Origin: Pseudomonas citri
GTDB taxonomy: Bacteria; Pseudomonadota; Gammaproteobacteria; Pseudomonadales; Pseudomonadaceae
Reading direction: 5' to 3'
Assembly: GCF_025336485.1 (NCBI RefSeq)
Contig: NZ_JAODAB010000011.1
Location: 1 to 64,000 of the forward strand
Length of the DNA stretch: 64,000 bases
A program made the position numbers and the translations under genes. Numbering within the stretch: position 1 is the first letter of the stretch; the number at the start of each line of letters is the position of its first letter. Under the pieces are notes generated by a model. It searched no databases, was not told where the DNA came from, and saw only the letters and a list, made by a program, of their open reading frames with translations. Of this stretch, positions 36,601 through 44,743 are shown piece after piece.

Positions 36601-39600
36601 TGGCCGAGGAACAGTGCCGGTTGTGCGTCTTCGAGCATGTAGGCCAGGCGATCCACCGGATAGGTCGGGTCCAGCGGCACATAGGCGCCGCCGGCCTTGA
36701 GGATGCCCAGCAGGCCGACCAACAGCTCCAGCGAGCGCTCGACACACAGCGCCACCGGACGATTGGCGACGACGCCACGGCTGCGCAGGTAATGCGCCAC
36801 TTGGTTGGCCCGACGGTTCAGCTCACCGTAGCTCAAGCTACGGCCTTCGAAGCACAGCGCGTCACGCTCGGGGGTGCGCTCGGCCTGTTGTTCGAACAGC
36901 TGGGCAAAGGTCAGGTGCGTGGGCACCGCCATCTCGGTACGGTTCCATTCCACCACCGTGCGCTGCCATTCCGCGTCCATCAGCAGCGGCAGGGCCGCCA
37001 CCGGGCGTTGCGGTTCGGTGAGCATCTGCTCGAGCAAGTGCTCCAGGCGGGCCAGGGTCTGGCGGGCGCTGTCGGCGACGAACAGGTCCAGGGCGAACAT
37101 CAGCTCCAGCTGGATCGGTGCATTGGCCGGGCACAACACGTGCAAGTCCAGGTCGCATTCCGAATGCCGGAGCGGAGTGTCCAGTGCTTCGAATTCCAGC
37201 CCGGGGAAGCGCAACCGCGACTCCATGGCCAACTGCTGGGCGACCATCACTTGGTACAGCGGCGCGTGGCTGAGGCTGCGCGGCAGTTGCAGGCTGTCGA
37301 CCAATTGTTCGAAGGGCAGATCCTGATGCAACAGGCCAGTGCGCAGGCGTTCGGCGACTTGTTTCACCAGGGCGGTGAAGTCCGTTTGGGGTTCGAAGTC
37401 GGCGCGGATCGCCAGGTTGTTCAGCAGAATCCCAAGCAAACCCTCGGTGCCCGGTTGTTCGCGGTGGGTAACCGGGGTGCCGACCAGCACGGTGGCGTCG
37501 CCGCTCAAACGGTGCATCAGCACGGTGAAGCCGGCGAACAGCACCGTGAACGGTGTGGTGCCGAGGCGACTGGCAAAGGCTTGCACCCGGGCACTGAGGT
37601 CGGCACTGAGTTCGCGCTGCACGATCCCGGCGCGATAGCTCTGCATCGACGGCCGTGGATGATCGGTGGGCAGCGCCAGCAACGGACTGGCTTCGCTGTC
37701 GCGACGGTCCAGGGTGCTGGTCCAGTAATCGAGTTGGCGCTTGAGCTCGGCGCCTTGCAGGTGTTCGCGTTGCCACAGGGCGAAGTCGGCGTACTGCACC
37801 GGCAAGGCCGGCAGTTCGGCGGCGGTGCCGTTGCGGCGGGCTTCATACCCCAGGGCCAGCTCCCGCAGGGCGATGGTGGCCGACCAGGCGTCCGACACCA
37901 GGTGATGCAGGGCGATACCCAGCACGTGCTCTCCCGGGGCCAGGCGCAGCAGGCGGGCACGCAGCAACGGCGGGCAAGTCAGGTCGAACGGCTGCTCGAA
38001 GGTGTCTTGCAGGGCATTGAACTGTGCGCCTTCGCGAGCGGTGGCGGTCAGGCCCGACAAGTCTTCGAAGGGCAAGGCGATGTCCAGCGATTCGCTGATG
38101 CGTTGGCAAGGCACGCCGTCAGCGTCGTGGATGCCGGTGCGCAGGATTTCATGGCGCGCGAGCAGGTCGTTCAGGCTGGCGTGCAACGCTTGGACGTTGA
38201 GTTCGCCCTTGAGGTGCAGGGCGAACGGGATGTTGAACAGCGTTGTGCCCGGGGTCAGTTGTTCGATGAACCACAAGCGTTGTTGTGAGAACGACAGCGG
38301 CAACAGGGCTGGACGCGGCTGGGCTTTCGGCGCATTGAGAACGACGGCCTGTGGCGCGGCAGCGTCGGCCTGGCGGGCAGCGATGTTCACGGCCAGCAAG
38401 GCCACGGTGGGCTGCTCGAACAGCGTGCGCAGCGGCAGGTCGAGTTTGAAATGACTGCGCAGCCGCGCCACGATCTGGGTCGCCAGCAACGAGTGACCGC
38501 CGAGGGTGAAGAAGTTGTCTTCCACGCCCACGCTGTCGCGCCCCAGGACCTCGGCCCAGATCGCCGCTACAGCGGTTTCCAGTGGATTGCGCGGGGCGAT
38601 GCTCTGCTGGGCGTCGGCCTGCCAGTCCAGTTCCCGGGCGGCCAGGGTTTTGCGATCGACCTTGCCGTTGTTGTTCAGGGGCAGGCTGTCCAGGCAGACA
38701 AAGGCGGCCGGTACCATGTACGGCGGCAGTTGTGCCCGCAGGTGTTCGCTCAACCCATCGCTGCCCAGGGTGTCGTCATGGGCCGACCAGTACGCCACCA
38801 GCCAGGCTTCACCAACACTGTTTTGCCGCAGCAGCACGGCGGCTTCGCGCACGTTCGGGTGCTGCGCGAGGCGGTGTTCGATTTCGGTCAGTTCGATCCG
38901 GTGGCCGCGCAGCTTCACCTGCTGGTCGCGGCGGCCGAGGTATTCGATCACCCCGTCTGCGCGCCAGCGGCCCAGGTCACCGGTACGGTACAGGCGACCT
39001 GGCAGCTGCGGATGCTCGATGAACGCGTCAGCGGTGCGCTGCTGATCGTGCAGGTAGCCACGGCCGACACCGACGCCACCGACACAGATTTCCCCGGCAA
39101 CGCCAACGGGCACCGGGCGCAGGGATTCGTCCAGAACATACAAGCGGTTGTTGGCGGTCGGCCGGCCGATGGGCATGTGGCTGACGTCGGCGCCCGGTGC
39201 TTCGAAAATCGGCTGGAAAGCCACGTCGTCGGCACATTCGGCCGGCCCGTAGGCGTTCATCAAGGCGACGCTGGGGAAGCGCGCGAACCAGTCCCGGGCC
39301 ACGGTCGGCGGCAGCGCTTCACCGGTGGGCAGCACCCAGCGCAGGTCGGGCAATGCCAGGTCGCACGGGCACACTGCGAGCAAGGTGCGCATCAGGCTCG
39401 GGACAATTTCCAGCACGCTCAGGCGCTCGTTGACGAGCACTTGCAGCAGGCGTTGCGGGTCGTGGGCCACTTCATCCGGGAGGATGTGCACGGTGGCACC
39501 GAGCACCGGTGCGGCGAGGAACTGCCATACCGAAATGTCGAAGGCCACCGAAGCGGTTTGTGGAATCCGGTCGCCGGCGTTCAGCCCCAGGGCCGGGACT

Positions 39601-41549
39601 TTGCCGAAGATGTTATTGAGCATGCCCCGTTGTTCGATCATCACGCCTTTGGGCGTACCGGTCGAACCTGAGGTGAACAGCACGTAGGCCAGGCTGTCCG
39701 GACGACCGAGGGCGGGCAGCGGCGAGTCGTTGCCGGTCCTCCAGCAGGCTTCGGCGAACAGCGCCACGGGGGCCTGTTCCAGACCGCTGAGCAACGGATC
39801 GAGCAAGCCGCTGCACCCTTCGCTGGCGACCAGCAATGACGCGCGGGACAGGTTGAGGATTTCCCGCAGGCGCTCGGGCGGGTGATTGACTTCAAGGGGC
39901 AGCATCGCCGCGCCGGCCTTGAACACGGCAATCATCATGGTCAACAGCGCCAGGCCACGGGGGGCGGCCAGGGCGACCAACTGATCCTCGCCAGCACCGG
40001 CTTCGCGCAAGGCGTGAGCCAAGCGCGTGGAGCGCTGGTCCAGTTCGGCGTAGGTCAGCGACTCGCCGTCACAGATCGCCGCGACCTGCCCGCCGCGTTG
40101 GGCGACCTGGGCGGTGAACAGTTCGGCGTAGCTTTGCTCCAGCGGGAAGTCATGGGGGTTGACCGCCCACTCGTTCAACAATTGCTGGCGCTCATCGGCG
40201 GCCAGCAGTTCGAAGCTGCCCAAGGGCGCATCCGGTGCCGCGAGCATGCCCCGCACCAGGCTGGCGATGTGGCCGAGCAGGCGTTCCACGGTCGCCGCTT
40301 CGAAACGTTCGCGGTCGTAGGACACCCGGATGCCCAGTTGCTCGCCGGGCAGGATCACCACGGTCAGGCCGTAGTGGGTGTGTACACTGTGGTCCATGCC
40401 TTCGAGGCTGAACTGGAAACCACCTTCCAGGATCTGCTCGTCAATGGGGGCGTTTTCGAATACCAGGATACTGTCGAACAGGGTTTCGCCCCGGGGGAAA
40501 TCACTCCAGCCCTGGATGTCGGTCAACGGCGTGTGTTCAAAGTCGCGCATGTCGACGTTCAACCCTTGCAGCGCGCTCAGCCAACTGCCGAGCGATGCTT
40601 GTGGGTCCACCGAAACCCGCAGCGGCAGGGTGTTGATGAACAGGCCTATCATCTCGGCCACGCCGGTCAGGTCTGCCGGACGACCGGCCACGGTGACGCC
40701 GAACACCACGTCCCGTTGTCCGCTGTAGCGCGACAGCAGCAATGACCAGACGCCTTGGAAAAACGTGTTCGGGGTAATCCGGCGGCTGCGGCAGAACGCA
40801 GCCAGCGCCTGGGTTTGCTGTTCGTCCAGGTGAATCAGTTGATCGTCCACCAGCACCGCATCGGTGTAGCGGTCGTGGACCACGCCGTTGTCCACGGTCA
40901 GCGGCGTGGGGGCGTTGAGCCCCTGCAACTGGCCGCGCCAGAACTGCTCGGCCTTGCTCGCGTCCTGGCGTTGCAGCCATTGGATATAGTCACGGAATGG
41001 CCGAGGACTTTTCAGCTCAGGGGTGCGCTCGTTGCACAGCGCTTCGTAGACTTTGAGGAAGTCCACGGTCACCAGGGAAATGCACCAGGCGTCCATCAGG
41101 ATGTGATGGAAGCTGCGAATGAATTCATAGGATTCGTCGGCCAGGCGCACCAGCCGGAAGCGAATCAGCGGTGGCTTGGACAGGTTGAAACCGACTTTCT
41201 GTTCATCTTCCAGGAGCTTGCGGATACGCGCTTGCTGCTCATGGGGGGCGAGTCCGCGCAAGTCGAGGGTGTCCAACGGCACCTTGACCTCGCGGTGGAT
41301 CACCTGCACCGGTTGTTTCTGGGTCTTCCATTGAAAACTGGCGCGCAGGGAAGGGTGCAGCGCCACCACCTGACGCCACGATTCCAGGAACGCCACTTCG
41401 TCGATAGCACCGCCAATGCGGTAGCGGTCCTGCATCAGGTAGACACCAGAGTCTTCGTGCAGCAAGGAATGGAACAGCATCCCTTGCTGCAATGGCGACA
41501 GCGGGTAGATGTCCTCGATCGGATTGGCGGTGGTTTTTTCGGTGGTCAT
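27603..41549 (-). CDS. NRPS, four modules: C-A(Dab)-T-C-A(X)-T-C-A(Ser)-T-C-A(Ser)-T-E
   Basis: The ATG at 41549 has AGGA eight bases upstream and is preferred to an ATG nine bases earlier that overlaps this site. The 4648-residue protein has C domains with HHILMDA, HHLVSDA (about 1218), HHCATDD (about 2283) and HHSATDG (about 3316). The carrier serines lie in GGHSL motifs near 1018, 2088 and 3128 and in GGDSI near 4163. Pocket residues read by eye are DIWELTADDK (Dab), DSAELGTVDK (unassigned; Glu and Asp suggest a basic residue), and DVWHFSLIDK twice (Ser). The terminal epimerase is intact (HHLVVDAVSW near 4335, then LERHGRD), so the second Ser should become D. It adds residues 2-5. The C-terminal tail (QKSLDKLLGKLKTK) is basic and helical, perhaps a docking segment. 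Confidence 0.88.
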   Translation of the reverse strand: MTTEKTTANPIEDIYPLSPLQQGMLFHSLLHEDSGVYLMQDRYRIGGAIDEVAFLESWRQVVALHPSLRASFQWKTQKQPVQVIHREVKVPLDTLDLRGLAPHEQQARIRKLLEDEQKVGFNLSKPPLIRFRLVRLADESYEFIRSFHHILMDAWCISLVTVDFLKVYEALCNERTPELKSPRPFRDYIQWLQRQDASKAEQFWRGQLQGLNAPTPLTVDNGVVHDRYTDAVLVDDQLIHLDEQQTQALAAFCRSRRITPNTFFQGVWSLLLSRYSGQRDVVFGVTVAGRPADLTGVAEMIGLFINTLPLRVSVDPQASLGSWLSALQGLNVDMRDFEHTPLTDIQGWSDFPRGETLFDSILVFENAPIDEQILEGGFQFSLEGMDHSVHTHYGLTVVILPGEQLGIRVSYDRERFEAATVERLLGHIASLVRGMLAAPDAPLGSFELLAADERQQLLNEWAVNPHDFPLEQSYAELFTAQVAQRGGQVAAICDGESLTYAELDQRSTRLAHALREAGAGEDQLVALAAPRGLALLTMMIAVFKAGAAMLPLEVNHPPERLREILNLSRASLLVASEGCSGLLDPLLSGLEQAPVALFAEACWRTGNDSPLPALGRPDSLAYVLFTSGSTGTPKGVMIEQRGMLNNIFGKVPALGLNAGDRIPQTASVAFDISVWQFLAAPVLGATVHILPDEVAHDPQRLLQVLVNERLSVLEIVPSLMRTLLAVCPCDLALPDLRWVLPTGEALPPTVARDWFARFPSVALMNAYGPAECADDVAFQPIFEAPGADVSHMPIGRPTANNRLYVLDESLRPVPVGVAGEICVGGVGVGRGYLHDQQRTADAFIEHPQLPGRLYRTGDLGRWRADGVIEYLGRRDQQVKLRGHRIELTEIEHRLAQHPNVREAAVLLRQNSVGEAWLVAYWSAHDDTLGSDGLSEHLRAQLPPYMVPAAFVCLDSLPLNNNGKVDRKTLAARELDWQADAQQSIAPRNPLETAVAAIWAEVLGRDSVGVEDNFFTLGGHSLLATQIVARLRSHFKLDLPLRTLFEQPTVALLAVNIAARQADAAAPQAVVLNAPKAQPRPALLPLSFSQQRLWFIEQLTPGTTLFNIPFALHLKGELNVQALHASLNDLLARHEILRTGIHDADGVPCQRISESLDIALPFEDLSGLTATAREGAQFNALQDTFEQPFDLTCPPLLRARLLRLAPGEHVLGIALHHLVSDAWSATIALRELALGYEARRNGTAAELPALPVQYADFALWQREHLQGAELKRQLDYWTSTLDRRDSEASPLLALPTDHPRPSMQSYRAGIVQRELSADLSARVQAFASRLGTTPFTVLFAGFTVLMHRLSGDATVLVGTPVTHREQPGTEGLLGILLNNLAIRADFEPQTDFTALVKQVAERLRTGLLHQDLPFEQLVDSLQLPRSLSHAPLYQVMVAQQLAMESRLRFPGLEFEALDTPLRHSECDLDLHVLCPANAPIQLELMFALDLFVADSARQTLARLEHLLEQMLTEPQRPVAALPLLMDAEWQRTVVEWNRTEMAVPTHLTFAQLFEQQAERTPERDALCFEGRSLSYGELNRRANQVAHYLRSRGVVANRPVALCVERSLELLVGLLGILKAGGAYVPLDPTYPVDRLAYMLEDAQPALFLGQQGLLEQLGADLPRLRLDSDAALFADQPDANLPPLAGPQDLAYIMYTSGSTGKPKGTLVTNGSVVNLAWARIHGLYRRYTDQPMRTSFNYSFAFDSSVAELILLLDGHSLYLTPEDVRYDPQALAQFFAETRLDAFECTPAQLKALLESDGVRRGEVYLPRFVLFGGDAVDAQLWQRLPSIAGSRFFNTYGPTECTVDATGCAVDDFPARPIIGRPIANVRTYVLDGFLNPLPVGVPGELHIGGAGVTLGYLNRAEQTAKVFIEDPFSPLEGARMYKSGDLVRWLPDGQLEYLGRMDHQVKIRGFRVELGEIETLIGAQPGVRQAVVLAREDVPGDKRLVAYVTCDGEADINTWRKTIGAALPDYMVPSAFVLLDELPLTDNGKLNRKALPAPDIQAAPDALDPPRSAAERQLAALWSELLKVPSTQIGRDSHFFYLGGHSLLAAALFARLRQQFATVPPLRGIFEHPTLEALAALLGDPLQAPAATFIPAPRPARLPLSFEQQRLWFLEQLSAGGGEYNVVSAVQLDGELDTQALQAALNSVVQRHEILRSRIVRESDGELALVIEPHVDIALQRTALETTSDEHWQQLTDEAIHAETGRRFDLASEVPVRATLIQRSGRAQSLLLLTVHHCATDDASSQNLLDELGRCYSAHCQGTSATLPELALQYPDYALWQREPVQQTAFSSQLDYWRGQLEDGDYLLDLPTEQGRPNHLAPAAGAVQWQLPPALVGRLRQFAQQRGATLYMLMLSAAQLLLGRYANQRDVRVGSPVAQRPFAELQPLIGCFVNTVVMRADLDPSLDFEGLLNQVRNRVLDAQQHQDVPFDQVVEHLKPARSLGQTPLFQVLFAMQNADASCQHWSQLQVSERAVSAQATKYDLNWEVHDGEVLSVLLEYRAALFSQTTARRWLEQWQQLLEAMLDAPQTRLADWSPLAATERRRQLIEWNATERHYGGPTNLHTALTQQAALSPNAPALVFEGQRLTYAELDQRAQAVARALRGAGIGADDIVPVCMLRSVDMVVALLGIVHAGAAWLPLDPELPAGRLAFLIEDADAKVTLTQAQWLSRLPAGHQAWTLDALPPAPAFDPISIAANDLAYVLYTSGSTGQPKGVMNEHGALMNRLYWMQDAFPIGPNDRVLQKTPYSFDVSVWEFFWPLITGATLVVARPDGHRDPAYLSQLIQQEQVTTLHFVPSMLRAFVDEPSLVDCRSLRQVFASGEALPVDLVRRFMGQHPAALVNLYGPTEAAIDVSVWRCSVDDIIVPIGKPIANLRLYILDESMQPLPIGSIGELYIGGVGVARGYLKRADLTEERFLASPFIDGDRLYRTGDRCRFLVDGNIEYLGRLDHQVKLRGQRIELGEIDAELLAQSGVRDAATLLLDQRLVSFWCGDADEAVIRNALSDRLPSHMLPSLFVQLDSLPLNSNGKLDRKALAATPLPETHSDRPHTAPRNATQTVLCELFSEVLGCASVGIEDHFFQLGGHSLLATRLVSRVRERLGVSLPLALVFERPTVAALADYLGLATADESITAQPRPAALPLGLAQKRFWMLSRLVPDSREYHMPFALALRGELQVRVLREAFEQVSQRHLVLRSRIVEVQGEPQLLIDDHGPALAVTAVATQDWTATCAMAQAELMTPFDLAAAAPWRAHLLQRQGSDENLLLVCLHHSATDGWAMQLLIDELTQAYTAGLDGQSPAWTPLEIDYVDFALWQQHPDTQARRNGSLDYWKNHLGQDDYQLDLPIDHPRSAEADRRARQLTVSLGAQRAEAIRQFARQRGTTTYVVLASALSALLARYSGQREIRLGTPADQRDQPQSQTLLACLVNTLVIRSEVDQQAPAEQLLASLEADLRAAQAHADLPFATLVGAVAQHRDLNRTPLFQVLFSLNYGRVDSSQWPGLAVEEQTLPVIDAKFEQSWEVQDDGSDMSLALEYQSALFDASTMQRWSAQWCALLDALVAAPERTLIELFPQHQDQPQLDRWNATERHYGGPTNLHTALTQQAALSPNAPALVFEGQRLTYAELDQRAQAVARALRGAGIGANDIVPVCMLRSVDMVVALLGIVHAGAAWLPLDPELPAGRLAFLIEDADAKVTLTQAQWLSRLPAGHQAWTLDTLPQAPAFDPISIAASDLAYVLYTSGSTGQPKGVMNEHGALMNRLYWMQDAFPIGPNDRVLQKTPYSFDVSVWEFFWPLITGATLVVARPDGHRDPAYLSQLIQQEQVTTLHFVPSMLRAFVDEPSLADCRSLRQVFASGEALPVDLVRRFMGLHPAALVNLYGPTEAAIDVSVWRCSVDDVIVPIGKPIANLRLYILDESMQPLPIGSIGELYIGGVGVARGYLKRADLTEERFLASPFIDGDRLYRTGDRCRFLADGNIEYLGRLDHQVKLRGQRIELGEIDAAVLNLPAITAACTLVIDNRLVAFYSSSAAQSDLDTLLAAELPAYMVPAVWVHVPTLPLNSNGKIDRKALAALPLPQTQKDYAAPRNALESLLCQLFGELLGESLTGGREVGTTDSFFALGGDSILGLKLISRLREQGYSLTPRDLFRSPTPAALAQVTTALLTQAEQGEVTGTMPLMPLHQWFFDQQQPQAAHWNQSVLADSDRRLEPAIVQEVLDRLVAHHDALRLRFTEVDGQWQARIAPVVPAQLTCCEHPDQLLQVAQSLDLQHGPLFAAALLAGEPQRLYLVAHHLVVDAVSWTPLLEDFQQLYAALERGEQPTLPAKTTSYRQWAEHLHAHAAKVAGEQRYWNTQISANRPPVTTVAERRTLSARWEATRTHQWLTESHGAYRTQPEELLIAALAATLAETEGRSDVVVDLERHGRDAPFDGLDVSRTVGWFTTLFPLRVSASGARGDQVRNAKEALRAVPGQGLGYGLLRQRGQLPASHGDVLFNYLGHEQTPEDWLRASSLTPPPDVSPANRVTHAREVVAWLEDGVLRVEWHSVTPEVDSRLPARLLEHLQALVEHCLDPQAGALMPSDFPLAKALNQKSLDKLLGKLKTKPNSQS
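29422..30674 (-). repeat. 1.25-kb direct repeat, downstream copy (Ser adenylation domain of module 5)
   Basis: This segment aligns without gaps, at a constant offset of 3096 bp, with 32518-33770. It covers almost the whole adenylation domain from ERHYGGPTNLH to GQRIELGEIDA. I count about eight amino-acid differences over roughly 415 residues, while flanking C, T and E regions diverge sharply at both edges. Confidence 0.85.
32518..33770 (-). repeat. 1.25-kb direct repeat, upstream copy (Ser adenylation domain of module 4)
   Basis: This is the partner of 29422-30674. The sharp edges and very high identity point to recent duplication or gene conversion of the adenylation domain alone, not of a whole module. 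Confidence 0.85.
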
Positions 41550-41601
41550 TGAAAGCATCCTGCATAAATGGGGGCGATGGCGTGGCGGCTGGAGAAGGCG
41601 A

Positions 41602-44600
41602 TCACCGATCGGCCTCGCTCAGTTCCGCCATCAGCGCTTGCATTTCGTCGTCGGACAGGCCCGAAGCGCTGAACTCGGTGCTTTCGCTTTCCGGTTCGAC
41701 GCTGCCTGCGGCCAGCGGCTGCGCGACCTCGGCCATGGCGGCGATGGTCTGGCGTTCGAAGACTTGCTTGGCCGAGAGCGCAATGCCTTGTTCGTGGGCC
41801 TGGGCCACCACTTGCAGGCTCAGGATCGAGTCGCCGCCAATGGCGAAGAAGTTTTCGGTGACACTCACGTGGGGCAGCTTCAAGACTTTCGCCACGATGG
41901 CGTGCAGGGTGGTTTCCATCCCATTGCGCGGTGCCACATGGGTGCTCTCGTCCAGTTGATCCGGGTCGGGCAACTGGCGGGTGTCGAGCTTGCCGTTGGG
42001 GGTGCGCGGGAAGGTCGCCAGGGTCAGCACCCGGGCCGGCACCATGTACGACGGCAGACGCTCGCCGAGGAAGCGCTTGATCGCTTCGGAGTCCGGCGCG
42101 TAGCCGTGGGCGGCCAGGACATAAGCGAGCAGACGCTTGCCGGCGGCATGCTCCTGCACGATCACCGCGGCTTCGCGCACGTCGCTGTGGCGGCACAGTT
42201 GCCGTTCGATTTCGCCGAGTTCGATCCGATAGCCGCGGACTTTGACTTGATGATCCTTGCGCCCGAGGAAAGCTAGGCGCCCATCCGCCAGCCAGCAGGC
42301 TAGGTCGCCAGTGCGGTAGGCACGGGTGCCATCGGCGAGGGTGACGAAGGCTTTGCCGGTTTCTTCGGGTTTGTTGCGATAGCCGCGGGCCAGTGTGGGG
42401 CCGGCGAGAACGATTTCCCCCGGTTCGCCGATGCCACTGGCGATGTCGTGTTCGTTCAGGACGCGCAGGTCCATGCCGGCAATCGGACGACCGATGCTGA
42501 CGCTGCGGTTTGGCTCCAGCACCTCAAAGGTGGCCCAGACCGTGGCTTCGGTGGGGCCGTATTCGTTCACCAGGCGGGTTCGTGGCAAGGTCTTGCCATG
42601 TTGTGCGATCAAGGCCGGCGGACAGGCTTCCCCAGCGACAATCCAGCACTCGAGGCTGTGGTTGTCGACGCCGCGTTGCAGTTGGTCGAGCAGGGCCTGA
42701 TAGAGCGATGGCAGCGACAGGCCGTGGCTGACCTGATATTGGGCGATCAGATGCGCCAGGCGCGCCATCTCCAGCTCTTCCCCGGCGGCCGGCAACACCA
42801 GCCGTCCACCCTGGGCCAGGGTCCAGAAGATCCCGGCGACTGAACTGTCGAAGGCAAACGATGACAGCAACAGGTAGGCGCGCACCGGCGTCTCATAAGC
42901 GGCCATGCGCACCTGGGTCGAGAAACTCAGGGCGCCGTGGCTGATTTCCACGGCTTTAGGCGCGCCCGTGGAGCCGGAGGTGTAGATCAGGTACGCGAGG
43001 TCGTCGCCCTGCGGCTCGGGCAGCGGCGGCAGGTTGCGGGTGTCCACGGCCGTCAAGTCAGCGAGCACGAAGCGTTGCAGGTCGGCCGGCACGATATCGG
43101 CCAGTTCGGCGCTGACCACGATGTGGGCAATGGCGCTGTCGGCGAGCATGTAGGCACGGCGGTCGGCCGGGTAGGTCGGATCCACCGGCACGTAGGCGCC
43201 ACCGGCCTTGAGTACCGCGAGCATGGCGACGATGGCGGCGTTGCTGCGCGGGAACAGAATGCCCACGGGTACGTCCGGACCGATGCCGGCGGCCACGAGT
43301 CGATGGGCCAGTTGCGTCGCGCAGGCGTCGAGATGGGCGTAACTGAGGTCGCCATCCTGGTCGCTGAGTGCGATGGCATCCGGTTGTTGTTGCACCTGGC
43401 GAGCGATCAGTTCAACCAGGGTCACCGGTTCGATCGCTGGCGGGTTCGGCGCACGGCCAATGACCTGGGACTGGTGTGGTCCGCCCAGCGGCAGGCGGGC
43501 CCAGGCCTGCTGCGGCGCCGCCAGTGCGCCTGCGAGCAATTGCAGCCATTGTTCGGCGAGGCAGGCCACTGCGGCGGCGCTCAAGGCATGGCTGTCGTAG
43601 ACCAGATGGGCGTGCAGACGGTCGGGCAATTGGTGGACGTTCAGGCAAGCCTTCACTGGGGTCATCACGGCACCGGCGTAGCGTTCCCGGGCGTCGCCCG
43701 AGCGCCAGGCAAAGGCGTAGCCGGTCTTCAGGTTCTGGGTGTAGTAGTCCTGCCAGCCGACGGTCCGTTCAACGGTGGCACCGATCTGTTCGCTTTGCTC
43801 CAGCAAGGTCGCCCGGGCATCCAGCTCGATGTTCACGGGCAGGCACTGTTCGAACAGGCCCAGGGCGTTGTCCAGTTCCGGCCCCCGGCTTGCGTGGAAC
43901 AGGCTCAACGGGACGTGTTGCTGACCGGCCAAGCGTCCCAATACCGCGGCCCACGCCGCCAGCATCAGGTTCGAAGTCAGGGCCGGATGACGAGCCAGCT
44001 CGACCGGCAATGCCAGTTCCTGGCGCGCAGGGGCAAATCTGTCGGCACCGGCCGACTCCAGTGACAATTGCAAGGTCGGCTGCTCGAGTTCGCCCAGTGG
44101 CCGCCAGAAGTTTGCGCCCGGATGATCCGGCTCATCCTCCACCAGGTTCCAGCGCCATTCGGCATAGTCGGCGTATTGCAGCGTTTCGGCCGGGGCCTCT
44201 TGCAGCAGTGCAACAGCCAGCCATTTCAGGCTGGCGAGGTCCAGGTGGCTGGTGGCCGCGGCCAGGTCTAGCACCGATTGTTCATCCGACAGGCGCACCA
44301 GGGTCACCGCCAGCGGCGTCGTCCAGTCACGAGGTTGCGCGGCAAGGCCGGCCAGCACGGCCTCCTGCTCGACGGGGCTGTGTTGACGCAGGTCGCGCAG
44401 GTTCGCCGCCAGTGTGCAGGTGTCGTCAATCACCTGCACCGGGTGGCGCAGCCCCGGTACCGGCGTCAGCCGGGTACGCAGGATTTCACTGTCGGCCATC
44501 AGCGCGAGCAGACGGCTGTTCAGCGTCTCGATGTCCAGCGGATGGGACACCGACCATTGCAAATGGCAACTGAACGGATGTTCCGTCGCGCCGTTGATGT

Positions 44601-44655
44601 GGGGGTAAACCGATGCCTGTTGCGGCGAAATACGAAAGCCTTGAAGTCCGCTCAT
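41602..44655 (-). CDS. NRPS single module: I-A(His)-T
   Basis: The ATG at 44655 (MSGLQGFRISPQQ) begins right at the domain boundary; an upstream in-frame ATG at 44715 would add 20 residues of non-NRPS sequence. The 1017-residue protein starts with a condensation-like domain (about 5-400) lacking HHxxxDG; the region reads ATSHLDLAS (134-142). The adenylation domain (about 405-900) has pocket residues read by eye as DSASIAEVWK, sharing D, S, A, E and V positions with the known histidine code. The carrier has FFAIGGDSI. An acidic helical tail (SDDEMQALMAELSEADR) may dock to the next synthetase. The C domain that serves it ends the FAAL protein, and a hydroxylase gene lies immediately upstream. 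It probably loads His for beta-hydroxylation as residue 1. Confidence 0.85.
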   Translation of the reverse strand: MSGLQGFRISPQQASVYPHINGATEHPFSCHLQWSVSHPLDIETLNSRLLALMADSEILRTRLTPVPGLRHPVQVIDDTCTLAANLRDLRQHSPVEQEAVLAGLAAQPRDWTTPLAVTLVRLSDEQSVLDLAAATSHLDLASLKWLAVALLQEAPAETLQYADYAEWRWNLVEDEPDHPGANFWRPLGELEQPTLQLSLESAGADRFAPARQELALPVELARHPALTSNLMLAAWAAVLGRLAGQQHVPLSLFHASRGPELDNALGLFEQCLPVNIELDARATLLEQSEQIGATVERTVGWQDYYTQNLKTGYAFAWRSGDARERYAGAVMTPVKACLNVHQLPDRLHAHLVYDSHALSAAAVACLAEQWLQLLAGALAAPQQAWARLPLGGPHQSQVIGRAPNPPAIEPVTLVELIARQVQQQPDAIALSDQDGDLSYAHLDACATQLAHRLVAAGIGPDVPVGILFPRSNAAIVAMLAVLKAGGAYVPVDPTYPADRRAYMLADSAIAHIVVSAELADIVPADLQRFVLADLTAVDTRNLPPLPEPQGDDLAYLIYTSGSTGAPKAVEISHGALSFSTQVRMAAYETPVRAYLLLSSFAFDSSVAGIFWTLAQGGRLVLPAAGEELEMARLAHLIAQYQVSHGLSLPSLYQALLDQLQRGVDNHSLECWIVAGEACPPALIAQHGKTLPRTRLVNEYGPTEATVWATFEVLEPNRSVSIGRPIAGMDLRVLNEHDIASGIGEPGEIVLAGPTLARGYRNKPEETGKAFVTLADGTRAYRTGDLACWLADGRLAFLGRKDHQVKVRGYRIELGEIERQLCRHSDVREAAVIVQEHAAGKRLLAYVLAAHGYAPDSEAIKRFLGERLPSYMVPARVLTLATFPRTPNGKLDTRQLPDPDQLDESTHVAPRNGMETTLHAIVAKVLKLPHVSVTENFFAIGGDSILSLQVVAQAHEQGIALSAKQVFERQTIAAMAEVAQPLAAGSVEPESESTEFSASGLSDDEMQALMAELSEADR

Positions 44656-44743
44656 GTTCAACTCGACTAAAAAATGGGCATGAAACCAGGGCCACCGCAG
44701 AGGCGTCAGGGGCAAGCCTGGCGATTGCGGGGCCTGTTGAATG

